Shown one piece after another: positions 23,299-39,448 of a stretch of DNA of 64,000 bases. Numbering within the stretch: position 1 is the first letter of the stretch; every line of letters begins with the position of its first letter. The DNA comes from Punica granatum (Eukaryota; Streptophyta; Magnoliopsida; Myrtales; Lythraceae). The stretch covers positions 21,818,354 through 21,882,353 of the forward strand of contig NC_045132.1 of the NCBI RefSeq assembly GCF_007655135.1, written 5' to 3'. The position numbers and the translations under genes were made by a program. Below the pieces are notes generated by a model. That model had not been told where the DNA came from. It made no database searches and saw only the letters and a program-made list of their open reading frames with translations.

Positions 23299-26088
23299 AT
23301 GGGGAATCGCCGGGTTCGGGATCTCTGCTTCTCTGTGAACTTCGTACTAGTCTTCGGGATCCTAGTCCGACCTTCGGTTTCGCAACTTATCCCGACCGAA
23401 ACCCGCGCGTTGTTCCAAGCCCAGAGACTGCTCGAGTACCCCGAAGCTCTTCAGGGGTGGAACAACTGGACCAACTTCTGCTACCTCCCGCCTTCTCCTT
23501 CTCTTACCATTGTCTGCTCCAACAACCATGTAACGGAACTCACCATTGTCGGGAACAAGACATCGCCTTCTCGTGCCCCGTATTCAGGTCTACGAGCAGG
23601 GAAATTCTACGCCTCCAATCAGACTCTGTCTCAAACCTTCTTGATCGAGTCTTTATTCACCGTGCTCACGAAGCTCTCCAATCTGCAGTCGCTGTCCCTG
23701 GTGTCCCTTGGGTTGTGGGGCCAGCTCCCCACGAAGATCAACCGGTTCCACTCGCTTGAGTCGCTCAACCTCAGCTCGAACTTCATTTATGGGGAGATCC
23801 CTCAGTCGATCACCACTTTCAAGAGCCTGAGCCGCCTTGCATTGGATGATAATCTATTCAACGGGAGCGTCCCGGATCTTAAATTGTTAGGAGTCCTTAT
23901 GGAGCTTGACCTGAGTTCGAACTCGCTAGGACCAGAGTTCCCGTCTCTAGGAGACAGCCTGGTGAATGTCTCATTGAGGAACAATTCTTTCAAATCCGAG
24001 ATTCCGCCCGTGCTGGGGAACTTCATTCAGCTTTGCCGGTTCGATGCCTCGTACAACAAGCTTGTTGGACCTTTCCCATCCTGGATTTTCTCCCTGCCTT
24101 CAGTTCAGTACATTAATCTAGCTGAGAACCAGCTAGGTGGAACGATAAGGATTAACCTGTCATGCAGTGGAAACCTCACTTATGTTGATATCTCTCACAA
24201 TCTTCTCGTCGGGAAACTGCCTCCATGCATGAGCTCGAACATCACAAATAGGACAGTGATCACCTCATGGAATTGTTTGTCCAGTGGGGACAGAAAGTAC
24301 CAGCATTCTGATTCCTACTGCCGGAAGGAGGCATTGGCAGTTCAGCCACAGACTGGCAGTTCCACTACGAAGAAAGAAGCCAGGATCAAATTAGGCCTCA
24401 TCCTCGGAATCATTGGAGGCACAGTTGTAGCCACAGCTGCTCTCGGGTTGCTGATCTTGTGCATTATCAGAAGGGCTAAAGAGAGAAGATCATCAGGTGA
24501 TGACAAGACTTTCAACCGCTCTTTTGCAGACGAGCTGTCATTCCGTTGGTCCCCCAAGTTGAGTGTTGATTCAAGTAAGGAATTCCTTCATTCAGTTGCC
24601 TGTCCACTCATTTGGCTTCTGTTTGTCCAGTTATTCCCGTTTCGGACGTTCATCATTCACTGAACCTAGATTTGATACGAAATGTTTACTACTGCTTATA
24701 TTATCACAAGTTATGTCTGACTAACGGATTATTGTTCAGGGAGGGTGCCCCAGACAATGAGGATGATGTCGATAGGGCTGCCATCTTACCATGTTTACAC
24801 ATTGGAGGACATCGAGGAGGCGACTAACAACTTTGATCCATGCAACTTAATGACCGAAGCTTCTCAGGGGCAGGTAGCCCGGTCATCTTCTGTCTCTCGT
24901 CTCGAACTAAAACCGGAATTGTTTTGTTGATGTTAAATGAAACTGCTCACTCGCTGATTGTTTTTGCAGATGTATAAAGGTTGGCTCAGGGACGGCTCAG
25001 TAGTCCTGGTGAAGTGTCTCAAGATAAAGCAGAGACATCTGCCACAGAACCTGAACCAGCAAATGGAAATCTTATCGAAGCTCCGGCACCGTCACTTGGT
25101 CAGCATTCTAGGACACTGTATCGTCACTTACCAGGACCACCCAAACATCTCAAGCACGGTATTTATCCTTCTGGAGTATGTATCAAATGGTTCTCTCAAG
25201 GACTATCTCACAGGTAAAAAAAGAATTCCGTAAACGTAACCCGTTTAATTTGACGTCGCTTGGAGTAAATAGTGATTGTCCGGTTGAATCCTGCAGATTG
25301 GAGGAAGAAGGAGACGCTGAAGTGGCCACAGAGAATGACAATCATGATTGGGATCGCGAGGGGGGTGCAGTTCCTGCACGCAGGAGTCGCAACCGGGGTT
25401 TTTGGGAATGACTTGAAGATAGAAAACATTCTCCTCGATGATAGTCTCACGGCGAAAATCAGCGGATACAAGATCCCTCTACCATTTAAGGCCAGAGTCT
25501 GATTTGAGTTATCTTTAATGAGCAAGAGATAAGGAGTCCAAATTTCTTTTCTGAAACCTGATATGATCGTCTTAAATTTTCAGACGGGTTCGGAGAATTC
25601 AATCAACGACCAGGATAGCTCCGACCCTCCTGGCAATGAGAAAGATGCAGAAAAGGAGGATGTCTATCAGCTGGGCAAGATCCTGCTGCAAATCATTCTT
25701 GGCAAATTGGTGAAATCCCCCAGTGAACTGGGAGACCAGAGACAAATGGTACATAAATTACAGACAGTGAGAACTACACTTAGCATGCATACATGAACAT
25801 CGGAATAGAATCGAGATTGATTTGTGATTGCCTTTTCTGGTTTACTATTTGCAGTTGGAATGGAGTCTAACAGAACACCCGACACAGCTAAGAACTGCGA
25901 CGGACCCTTCGATTAGAGGCACGTACGCTTTCCAATCGCTTAAAACTGCCGTGGAAGTTGCCGTGAACTGCCTTGAGAAAGAACCAAGGAAGCGGCCTTC
26001 AATAGAGGATGTTCTATGGAATCTGCAGTACTCAATTCAGGTCCAGGAGGGATGGACCAGCAGTGAGAATCTAAGTACAAGAACATAG
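23299..26088 (+). CDS. LRR receptor-like pseudokinase, At3g03770/At5g14210 type
   Basis: Six exons: 23299-24574, 24740-24873, 24970-25213, 25297-25496, 25584-25748 and 25855-26088; 750 codons plus stop. Order: signal peptide (about residues 1-30), LRR ectodomain with units such as LSNLQSLSLVSLGLWG and LMELDLSSNSLG, one membrane helix (about 365-390, LGLILGIIGGTVVATAALGL) followed by RRAKERR, then a kinase-like domain to a tail ending NLSTRT. The VAIK-type lysine is kept (Lys485), but HRD reads G-N-D590, DFG reads S607-G-Y, and the Gly loop is degenerate. It is therefore probably an inactive kinase working as a binding or scaffold receptor, as in its family. The start at MGNRRV was chosen because the signal peptide follows it. 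The exon 4 donor is weak (AGA/GTCTGA), with AAG/GCCAGA as a phase-equal alternative. Confidence 0.85.
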
Positions 26089-26469
26089 ACACATCGATTT
26101 CACTGCTTCCTTCTGTACTATAAATTTATCCTAAACTGTGACAGTCCCAGATTATTTAGTACCCGGTTAGCTGCTCCGCAACATAAAAAATTTAAAGTGA
26201 TCAATATTCCTTAAAGAGAAGGCGAACCGACTACATACATCAAACACTTTGGGGCATGTTTTCGTTGGAGAAAATTTCGTATAATGGAGAATGGAAACAG
26301 AAAAATGAATCACAACATGCTCAGATACCATGCTAGAACAGTACAGTTCCGTCAAAGAGCAAACTTCTCCTATCCTGAAAGGATCAGACAGAGCAAGGAA
26401 AAGACTACATGGTACATAATTTGTTGCGCCGACAAGCCTCGGGTTGAAAAGAAAGCAGCGATCAAATCA

Positions 26470-28526
26470 CTACTGACTCAGCATCTCCTTCACTGAGAAC
26501 CCCAAGTAGTTGTCGAAATAGTATGGCGGCTCGAAGATGAAGCAAGAGATGAAGTCTCTGAGGGTGATCACTCCTGTAACTTCATCTTCCCTGGACACCA
26601 CGTAGATCCTGTGGACCGACTTAGAGGCGAGAGTTTCGATCACACTCCCCATAGTTGCATCCTGCTGGCAAGTCAGTGGTGGGACGATCTTTCCTGTCTC
26701 TTGGTTTTCCTCGATGACTGTACTCATGAAGTGCATCACTGTGAGCCGTCTGAAAGAATGATACAAACAGAGTCAGGATTGTATGTCTCAGAGAAATCCG
26801 AGCTCTATTTTAGCCTGAACCTATAGGCAGATGATTAAGTACAGAGCTAATGCAATCAAAATGTGAGAGTTCTGCTTTTGGTTTCCGAAAACTGGGGAAG
26901 AGAGAAATGTGTGATAGATTGCACTTCACAAGACATTTCATGATCCAACATTTATTGCAATTCTGCGAAGGAGAAAAATGGAGAACTGGGTAATTCTTAG
27001 GCAGGACAATGAGAAGGTACCGGAAATTGCGGAAAAGCTCGGGTTTGAGCAGGAGATATCTAATGTCTCTAATGCTTATGTTCCCAACTATCTTTTTCTT
27101 TGGCCCTGAAACCACTGGAAGACCACCGATTTGGTTGTCTTTCATGCGCTTGAAGGCTTCCAAGATCAATTCATTGCTGCGGACACTGATAACCTGACAA
27201 AAAAGTTAACCAAAAACATTTAATCCTTTCAATATGTGAGAGCCACTTACTTGCGAAATGATCACGCAGCGCATAATGGGGCGGAAGTACTACCTCATTG
27301 GATGACATAAAAGGGAGTCCCAAATCGTTGATCGGTCGAGAGGCAATAGAATCGAACCAATCCCTCCCTTTGCAGCCTTCGAGACCATGAACTACCGCGG
27401 ATTGGGTGATGAAGTTCTTTATGTCGGGCTTACCAGGTTCAATAACCGGGACGTTTCTCAGCCTGTACTTTGAGAGTAGCAGCAGCACGCTCAGCATCGA
27501 GCTTTCTTCTGCTACTGGCACAAATGGTGCCCACCGGTAAGACTTAATTATCGACTTCACCTGGATACCCGCACCAAGAGAAGTTCAACAACTGCTCAAT
27601 GGATCAAACAGAAGACATCCGACTTAAAAGCTTTAGCTTGTTAGATGATGGAATACGATGCTTACTGTGGTCGACTTGAACGGTTCCTCTTGCAGGATAA
27701 CTTTGTAGAAATCTTCTCCCAAATTGTCCGCTGCCGTGGGCGCATCTTGTCCTGCCCCCTTCTCGGCTGCAATGCCACCTACTACAGCAGCCCCCACAGC
27801 CGCAGCAGTCAACCCAGCCACTGCTGCAGGGCCGGTCACTCCCAGCGCCAGTGCCCCGAGGGCTCCCACTGTCCCGGCACCTAAGCCTGCTGCCGTTGCT
27901 GAGCTGGCAGACAGGGCAAGGGCTGCGACCTCAGCGCTCTCGAGCACCCAGAGGATGACCGCTGAGTAGTCTATGATTCCGAGATATCTGTCCCTCCAGT
28001 CCGTGCTAGTTTTCGCCTCGGGGTTCCTTACCGGTGCGGACAGGATGTTGTTCTCCGATAGGACCCTAACGGCATCAGCCACTGATGCGTCTCCTTGGAT
28101 TTCGATCACTGCAGACGGAACACATATGTAAGCCAAGTTTTAAGCCAATGTTCAATATATGTTTACATGTAACACCCGATGGAAGATCTGGTAACACGAC
28201 ACCGACCCAAAAAGCAGCATGAGAGAAACAATCCTAGCTAGCATGAACTCGAAGCACAATGGTGACATTCCCAAGATCCACCGTCAGACTGGACGAGTTA
28301 TCCCTTCCCGGCAGAGTGAAACGTTGGCTATATATACATTACCTTTTCCACCGGGCACTTGGGGGAAGGATGATACTGGAATCCTCATAAAAGCGGCGGT
28401 TAGAGTCTCCTGGAGGGAAGGCGGCAGCTTCTTCCGGGACTGGATTTTTTCGAAGTAGGCGTCGCAGTCGGGAAGCTTACCGCTCCCTTTCGCCGCTTCT
28501 TGAGCCTGTGCCTGTGGCTGCGACAT
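26470..28526 (-). CDS. KING1: SNF1-related protein kinase regulatory subunit gamma-1-like (four CBS domains)
   Basis: Five minus-strand exons: 28526-28343, 28108-27666, 27560-27294, 27193-27021 and 26749-26470; 448 codons plus stop, phases consistent. After an N-terminal stretch with IQSRKKLPPSLQETLTAAF come four CBS-like units: VIEIQGDASVADAVRVLSEN, RWAPFVPVAEESSMLSVLLL, VISVRSNELILEAFKRMKDN and TCQQDATMGSVIETLASKSV, the last followed by VHRIYVV and GVITLRDFI. This is the layout of plant KIN-gamma-type proteins that resemble the energy-sensing subunit of SnRK1. CBS unit 1 is interrupted by an Ala/Gly-rich stretch (about residues 120-180) also known from gamma-1-like proteins of other plants. 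An in-frame ATG at 28565 would add 13 residues; 28526 was chosen by family length. Whether it binds nucleotide or joins SnRK1 cannot be read from the sequence. Confidence 0.85.
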
Positions 28527-28866
28527 ATCCAACAGAAAGGACGTACAATTTGAGCTGTTCGGCACTTCTTCCTAATTTCAATCTGATCAACTGGAAAGAA
28601 AAAGAGCAGAGGATAGATTGAAGAACGTTTTCTGGGTTCGTTTGGTTCTCTGTTCAAAGTTAGTTAAGGCCGCTCTCCTATGATCGATCGAAAGATGCCT
28701 TTTTCTCTGGCCACGTGTCTGGACCCAAAAACGTGTCGGGGACATGGGAGACCTAAGTGGAAGTTAATAATTGGTCGCGGTCGGCAAGTTTGGGCCAAAC
28801 TGATCGATCCCTCTAAGGCCCAAATGAGAGCAATGGGCTTGCATTTCTCTTTCCCTCCCCCGTAAT

Positions 28867-28867
<1 letters not shown>

Positions 28868-28912
<45 letters not shown>
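28868..28912. repeat. AT microsatellite
   Basis: A short CATA run leads into about 18 AT units, between the gamma-subunit gene and the WRKY gene. Confidence 0.9.
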
Positions 28913-28914
<2 letters not shown>

Positions 28915-29077
28915 CCTTCGAGCCACGGTCTAATGGTTAAGAGTAAGCTTGAGATCGTAATTTGCATATGCCGTTATATATAATTAATCAGCATGTTACT
29001 GCGTTGTTTAAGAAGATTTTCCTTTATATGTTATGTTTCACGAATCACATGGGTATACACAAATTCTTCCGTCATCG

Positions 29078-29345
29078 AAGAGAATGTCTTGTGTGTAATG
29101 GTGATACCACGTAAGATTATGTCACAAAACACATAAAAAATATTATTTTTGACAATAATTAATTATTTTTTGTCAACAATTTTTTGTTTACATACTAAAA
29201 ACCAAAATGACAAATCCTTATTGATTTGTGTCACTGTCACACGAAACCACCGTTACACATAAGACTTTCTCGTTATCGAGGAGAAGAGCTTGGGTGCAAC
29301 GGTGGCATCACGTACGATTGTGCTACAAGACACGTAAAAAATGTT
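29078..29345. mobile_element. Hairpin MITE-like element plus partial second copy
   Basis: The left arm (from about 29078, AATGTCTTGTGTGTAATGGTG) is mirrored by the right arm ending at about 29273, whose reverse complement reads AAAGTCTTATGTGTAACGGTG. A further left-arm-like copy follows at 29280-29345. The same arm motif occurs at 56510-56570, suggesting a family. No ORF inside and no clear target duplication found. Confidence 0.5.
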
Positions 29346-29690
29346 ATTTTTAGCAACAATGAAATAATTTTTTTCAAACAAACAAACGAATTGTTATTGT
29401 AATCCATTAAAGCTTGTTAGATCCAATCGGCAATTCGATTTCTGGTGGAATGATGATTTTCCAGCTAATTGATTTGTTCAATATACAAAGCAAGATTTAT
29501 ATGTAGTTGCACTTATTATTGTGTAAAAGGGATGTAAATAGCTAGAGAGAACTTCTTCCATATGGCATTCGGATAAACAAATTGTGTGGTTTACAAGAAT
29601 CTTCGTCGAGTTATAAACATGGAAGTAAGATGAAACTACAAAATCCCATAATTCTTCGCCTCTACGTCCATCATCAGACATTGTAATTAG

Positions 29691-33575
<3,885 letters not shown>

Positions 33576-36500
33576 CTTCTTCTGATTGAGAGGGTTATTG
33601 ATGAAACAAGATGACCAGTTGTTTGTATAAATTTCCCGTAGCAGAAACTCTGGACTTTCCTTATATATATGTGCAGGAGGCACCAAAATCTGACTTTCTT
33701 TTTAATCATATTTTGTATTACTATTTTTAAAAATATCAGAACTCCTCCAATGTGGATTAGTCCGGATGGCTCGACATACGTTCCGGTTAAACAAAATCTC
33801 GACTTTGAGTCTTATGAATTAAAAACAAAAAAAAAGTACTATTACATGAGTTTTATCAATTAGTGGACCGACCTGGTCCAAACTTAGATTAGTCGGATTG
33901 ATTGAGCTTCCAAATGCCGGGTGGTGCACAGAAAAAATGGGAGGGGAAAAAAAAAAAGAGAAGCTCCGGCCAGTAGTTCTGATCTTTTTCTGCATGTTAT
34001 GTTATCCATCCGAGAAATGTCAACATATGCCGTACAATGAAAGCAAAACTACTACAAGTATATAGTATTATATGCATCTATACATACACACGAATAATAA
34101 TTTAGAATTCAGTAACTTAGATAGAAAAATGAGATTGAGGGAGAAAGGAGAGGAAGCGTTCAAACTTCAACGTTAATAATTTTCATTTGTGACAGAGCAG
34201 AGAAGACGACTTTTTGAAAGCTGTGTGTGTCTTTGTCAATCGTCACTTATCCACCGAATCTCAGTCAAAGTTGATCCATGCGGGTACAGACATTACCTCA
34301 ATTAAGTGGACTTTTGTGGGTCCTTAATTAAATTAATTCATTATTTACATATTATAGGCTATAATTTCAATAAATAGTAATTTTGATCGAAATTATATAT
34401 ATTAATCGTATTTTCATAGGCCTTAATTTCTGTATTTATTGGCATGGACAAAATTGTTCAATGATGTATCTATACTTTTCGATGAAGCATTCCTTTCTAT
34501 ACCAAAACTTTAATTTCTTCCTCATCGAAACAAGAATGTTACCCATTACACATAGTAGTTGTATACCAAAAAAAAAAAAAGATTATACGCAATCATTGCA
34601 TATATTTCGTTAAATTGAATTATACCAAAATATGTGGACCTACATTATTGAGTTAATTACACCAGGGTACAAAATGTTTTATAAATGTATCACGTTAGTA
34701 CAAAAAGTTTAAAACGTAACAATTGAATACACGAAGGTTGAAAATATTTCAATCAGATACATTCTGTCCATTTATTGTTGACGTGTCACCCCCGGCTGGC
34801 GTGGCTTCGTACATGTCCGCACGCATCCAACATGACATAAAATTTAATTTGAAAAATTTATATAAAAAGAAAAAAATTAAATAGAAATACACTGAAAATT
34901 AAAAAATGAAAGTGTTCGAGAGATCTCCCTGGACAATGGAAGGAGATCTCTCGATAGATTTGGGGGTGCCTCCATCGGCGATCCCACCCGATCCAAGTCA
35001 CCAGTGACCTCACCCATCGGCCGCTCGTTCGGGGAGTTGAGTCGCCGGAGGAGACGCCTCCACCCCCTTCTTCCCCTTCCTCGTTCTGTTAAGAAAAAAA
35101 GGGCAAAAGAAAAAAGGGAGTTTCTTGCTCAAGCACGCACAAATCTCGATCTGAAGGAGTTCCATCCAAAGGGTAAGTTGAGAGAGAAAAAGAAAGCTAA
35201 GAGAATGATATAAAGAAAAAAAAATCATTTGGAAACGGAGAGTTTTGAGACATTTTGGTCGAGCTCACCTTTATCATGCTTTTATATATATAATAATCAC
35301 ATTTAAATTAATTCAGTGTTAAAATGACAAACATATCAGGAAATTATTTTAGAACTTTTTTATTTGATGAATTTTGCATATGCATGACGCAGATTCATAC
35401 TACTAATGTAAATTAATCAAGAATGGTGATTATGTGCAATTGAATGAATATATATATATATATGTATATGCATATATCTGGCCAATATATATATATATAT
35501 ATTATAATTATACTAAATTTATTTAGTTAGAGTTACTGTCCGTTGAGCTAAGCAACCTGGGATCGAGCCTTTTGCTTATGATGCAAATAGGCACCTTGTC
35601 CGAAATTTTGATTAGATATGTAAATCTTGAGATGAAAAGCTATAGTAAAAGAAGGAGTCTCCCCTTTTCATCATCATCTTGCTGCTAGGATTTAAAACTC
35701 CTCAAAATATGACTTAATTAATGACTAATTAATTTATAAGTAGATCCTAATTTATAGGATCAACTTGATAACAAGAAAGCCTAAATTGGACGGGAGCATT
35801 CGTTGGCACGAATCTTGTCGTGTTCTTTAATTTTCTCGACACCCTATCCCATGGTTCCGCAGCCAAATGAACTTCCTTACTAATTAACAAATTTTCCTAT
35901 TAATTAGCTAATTATCATTATTAAATAACCACCATAAAGTTGAGACTTTCATATTTTGCCGCTAATTGGTAATGAGAATTCGTTGATGGACATGCTATCT
36001 AGCCACGCAAGATGAGGAAGTTCCAATAAGATCGCACCAAAGATGAATGAGCATTAATTTTCTGGCGATATATAAACCTATGCATACATATTTATTGCCG
36101 ACACATGATAATTCGGTGAAAACCAAAGTTAAATGAGCACATTTTAGGTTAGAATGTATACTACAACTTCGAATTAGTATTATTTTTGGTTTATTTTTAT
36201 TTAGTTTTAGGTTTAGTTGGTTTTTCTTAGGTTTATCAAATTTTTTAATCTTTTCTAATCGGTTCTCGAGTTATCTATAGATTTCATGCTATTGATGTCG
36301 TGCTTAACTTTTCAAAGTCGAGTTAAGAGCAAGAAAGGGACTCCAAGGATCGTGATTGAGGTTTAGGAATTGTTGAATGCGCCGGGAAAGTGCCTCAGCA
36401 AGATGATGCTGCCGCAAGATGCCCACTGTGTCGCAGCATTTCCCATCTGATATGCATTGTTTGGTTCGACAGAAGTGTGCTGCAACATCGCTTCGACTGT

Positions 36501-39448
36501 GCCGGCATCATAGCATGTTCGTGCCTATTTGAGACGTAACATCGGATCAAGCGGCTCGATAAAAACTCATATATAGACCTAAATATAACATCATATAATG
36601 TAGCTGAGACATTGTAGAAAGTGCTTAGCTTCTTTCCGGAGCTAAAATGGCTCGTAATTAATGATGCTGTTATTATATCTATCAGAGATATAAAATTCAT
36701 CTTGTAAGGTATGACTATAAAAAGAGGAAGAAGTCGGGCTACAAGGCAGATGTGCCCCACAGACAAGGTCGCCGAAGGGGAGCCCCATCTCCGGTCTTGC
36801 CTACTTGACGCGGTCCCATATGTATATCTTAATTCTAGGCTGAGACTCCAAACCCAACCAACTCGATTGACCAGTATTTGAATAAATATGGACACTCAAC
36901 TAATAAATGACTATATGAATAGGTATAGATAGAAGAAATGAGAGAAGCAGCTCACCATTGTTTTTAAAATGGAGCACGTTGATTATATTACTATTTGTAC
37001 ATAAATAATCATATCAAGGTCAAAGAGATGCCCGTTACATTATCAATTATACTTCTAGCTCGTCCCACTTTCTATGCATTATCTTATTATTAGTTGTGAG
37101 CATAAGTTATAATCTTATAATAATTAGACCTCTCCCAAAAGCAAAATCTCAGATACCAAGTGGATCTTTTGTATAACACTCGATTCACTTTCCTTTTCCT
37201 TTGCTGAAGATATCAATTTCTTCGGTTACAAGACATGCGTGTGAATCTGGTATAAAAAAAAATATATAAAAAGTCTAATAAAGGTTATGAGTAGTTTCAC
37301 AATAAAAAATCAAACTTAAAACTCATCGGTTATTGAGTAAAGACACGCGCCACTAGTTTTTCGATGAATGTGCCACTATATTGTACTACATTTCTCTCCA
37401 GCGACGTATCAACTGCTTCAGATATGTCCATATATATGGATATCAAACGCACCGTACATTGATAGTTTGCAACTGATTTTAGTTGGGCATTCCGAGAAAA
37501 ATTAATTTTGGCCATGATAATTCTGTTTGTCTCACAGTGCATTACGATTAGCGCCCCTCAGCAAGGCATATCATCGAGGTTTATATGTACAAACCTCAAT
37601 TTACATAAACCTTGATGGTGCAGTTGATGTCAACTGATGAAATGTCATCATTAAAAGAAGTCATATGTTATCTTAATAATCTAGACAGAATTTGAACGTG
37701 AAATCAGTAAATACCATTTGCTAGTTTATTTCTTAATGCGCAACGCAGACATCAGCTGCCGATTAATTTTAAGACTCTCCGTGGAAATTGGGCCAATTGT
37801 GTGATCATATTGTTAGATCATCGCCCAACTCATAATATTTGCATAATTAATATTTATTGACTATATAAATTATAAAAAAAACCAACTTTCAATAAATAAA
37901 TCCTAATTTGATTGTCAGTCTATCTGTTTCCATAGTAGTCAATAGTACCATTTATGAATCCTTAAAATTAGAATATCATGTGATAGATCCACATTAACGT
38001 TATTATTAATTAATTGCGTCTTTCCCATTATCAAACATTCCAATTGCAAAATATTCATATAAAATATCATGAAATTTAAATCATGACCGCAATGGCAGAG
38101 AAATTAACAGAGTAATTATACCCAATAATAGTCCCCGTTTTCTTTATAAAACAATAATTGTCAAAATCATAATAAAAATATAAGGATTTTTTATCTCTTT
38201 TTTATTTTTAACAAATGAACAAAAATAAATATGGGTCCATGATATAATAGTAACAATAAAAATTCTAACTTCGAGGTAACTTCAGCGGATAATCCATATT
38301 TGAACTTCAGCCTCAAACAAAATTTTCCCAATATTAATTTTCATTTTTTTCGAAGAAATAATGAGATATCCTGAATCTATTCAATGAAAATAATCTTTAC
38401 TTAGATCTCGATTCTTTTGTGTCCACAATCAAATCATTTTAATTAAATTGATGATGATGATGATGATGATGGCAATAAATTAACAAATGAATTAAATTAG
38501 AAGAGCCGTCGATCTGAATTTTCAACCCCAACATCAATTAGAAAAATAAGCAGAGAATCCTTTAGGTTTACTTGTTCTACCTAAAAATTACATAAAACCG
38601 ATCTTTAGTCCGTCTCCATCTCTTTCATGAGTCGTAATGGCATTAATTTTGTAAAGGAGAAAAAGGTGGATATAGAAATGGTAAAGAGTCAATGACTTAA
38701 ATCATCCTCACGGTTAAGCCATTAATGAAATACATTCAATTGACTCCATTGCGACTATTAGTTTGAGTGCACGATATCCATGGCCTCATCGCTTGATCAG
38801 ATTTTGCAAGCTGTTCAAATATCATCTTGGCGGTTGAGGACATTCGGGAATACTGACCATACTTGAGTAGATCAGTAACACGTACCATTTTCATGGCACA
38901 CCGAAACAATCCACCGGATCCGTTTTACTTATTGCTCAAGCCTCAAGGGACTGCTCATTAGTGTAAAAGATTCAAAGCTAATAGACAGTGACAAGCTTGT
39001 AGATAAATAGATGGGTAACTTAGTTTATTGACAGTCAGAGTTTAGGTTTCCTTTCTTACGTGAGATAGTTGACTAGTCACTGTTGTTATGAAATCAGATG
39101 TGTCTTTCAACTTGTTGGCATTAGCTCTGCCTATCATCGAATCCAAATGCGATCCGAACATATAAAACAGACAGCCAATGGCATGGGCCCGGCAGTTAAG
39201 ACCAATAAGCAACATAACCTGTCCATTCTCCAGGTGCTTCAGGTACACGATTTTTAGCTTGATCGATAGATCACAAAATAGATACGACATGAATACTGAG
39301 ACAATCAAGAGAGCGAAGAGATACCACATTATGAGTAATGTCACGTACAAAATTTCCCCCTATCGGGAAGATACAAATGAGCATAGAAGCTCATAAAATA
39401 TTCGTGTCTATGTTCACCAGTGCTGAAGAGGCTCTAATCAAAACCCTT
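33576..39448. other. Gene-poor region between WRKY and WHY1
   Basis: No gene supported. A SINE-like repeat lies at about 33757-33935 (landmarks CTCGACTTTGAGTCTTATGA and CCGGGTGGTG), related to sequences at 56010-56370. About 34650-35220 changes from AT-rich to a GC-rich island with GAGATCTCTCGATAG and GAGTCGCCGGAGG, like an end of a Mutator-like element. About 36300-36900 has moderate GC with no recognisable protein. An ATG microsatellite lies at 38450-38471. Confidence 0.45.

Noticed and set aside
28915..28980. tRNA-like stretch (A-box-like CTAATGGTTAAG)
   Set aside because: No convincing B box or cloverleaf; more likely a decayed SINE head than a tRNA gene.
36300..36900. GC-richer stretch with a 166-codon minus ORF
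   Set aside because: No domain or splice-consistent gene model; may be old transposon DNA, but I could not identify it.
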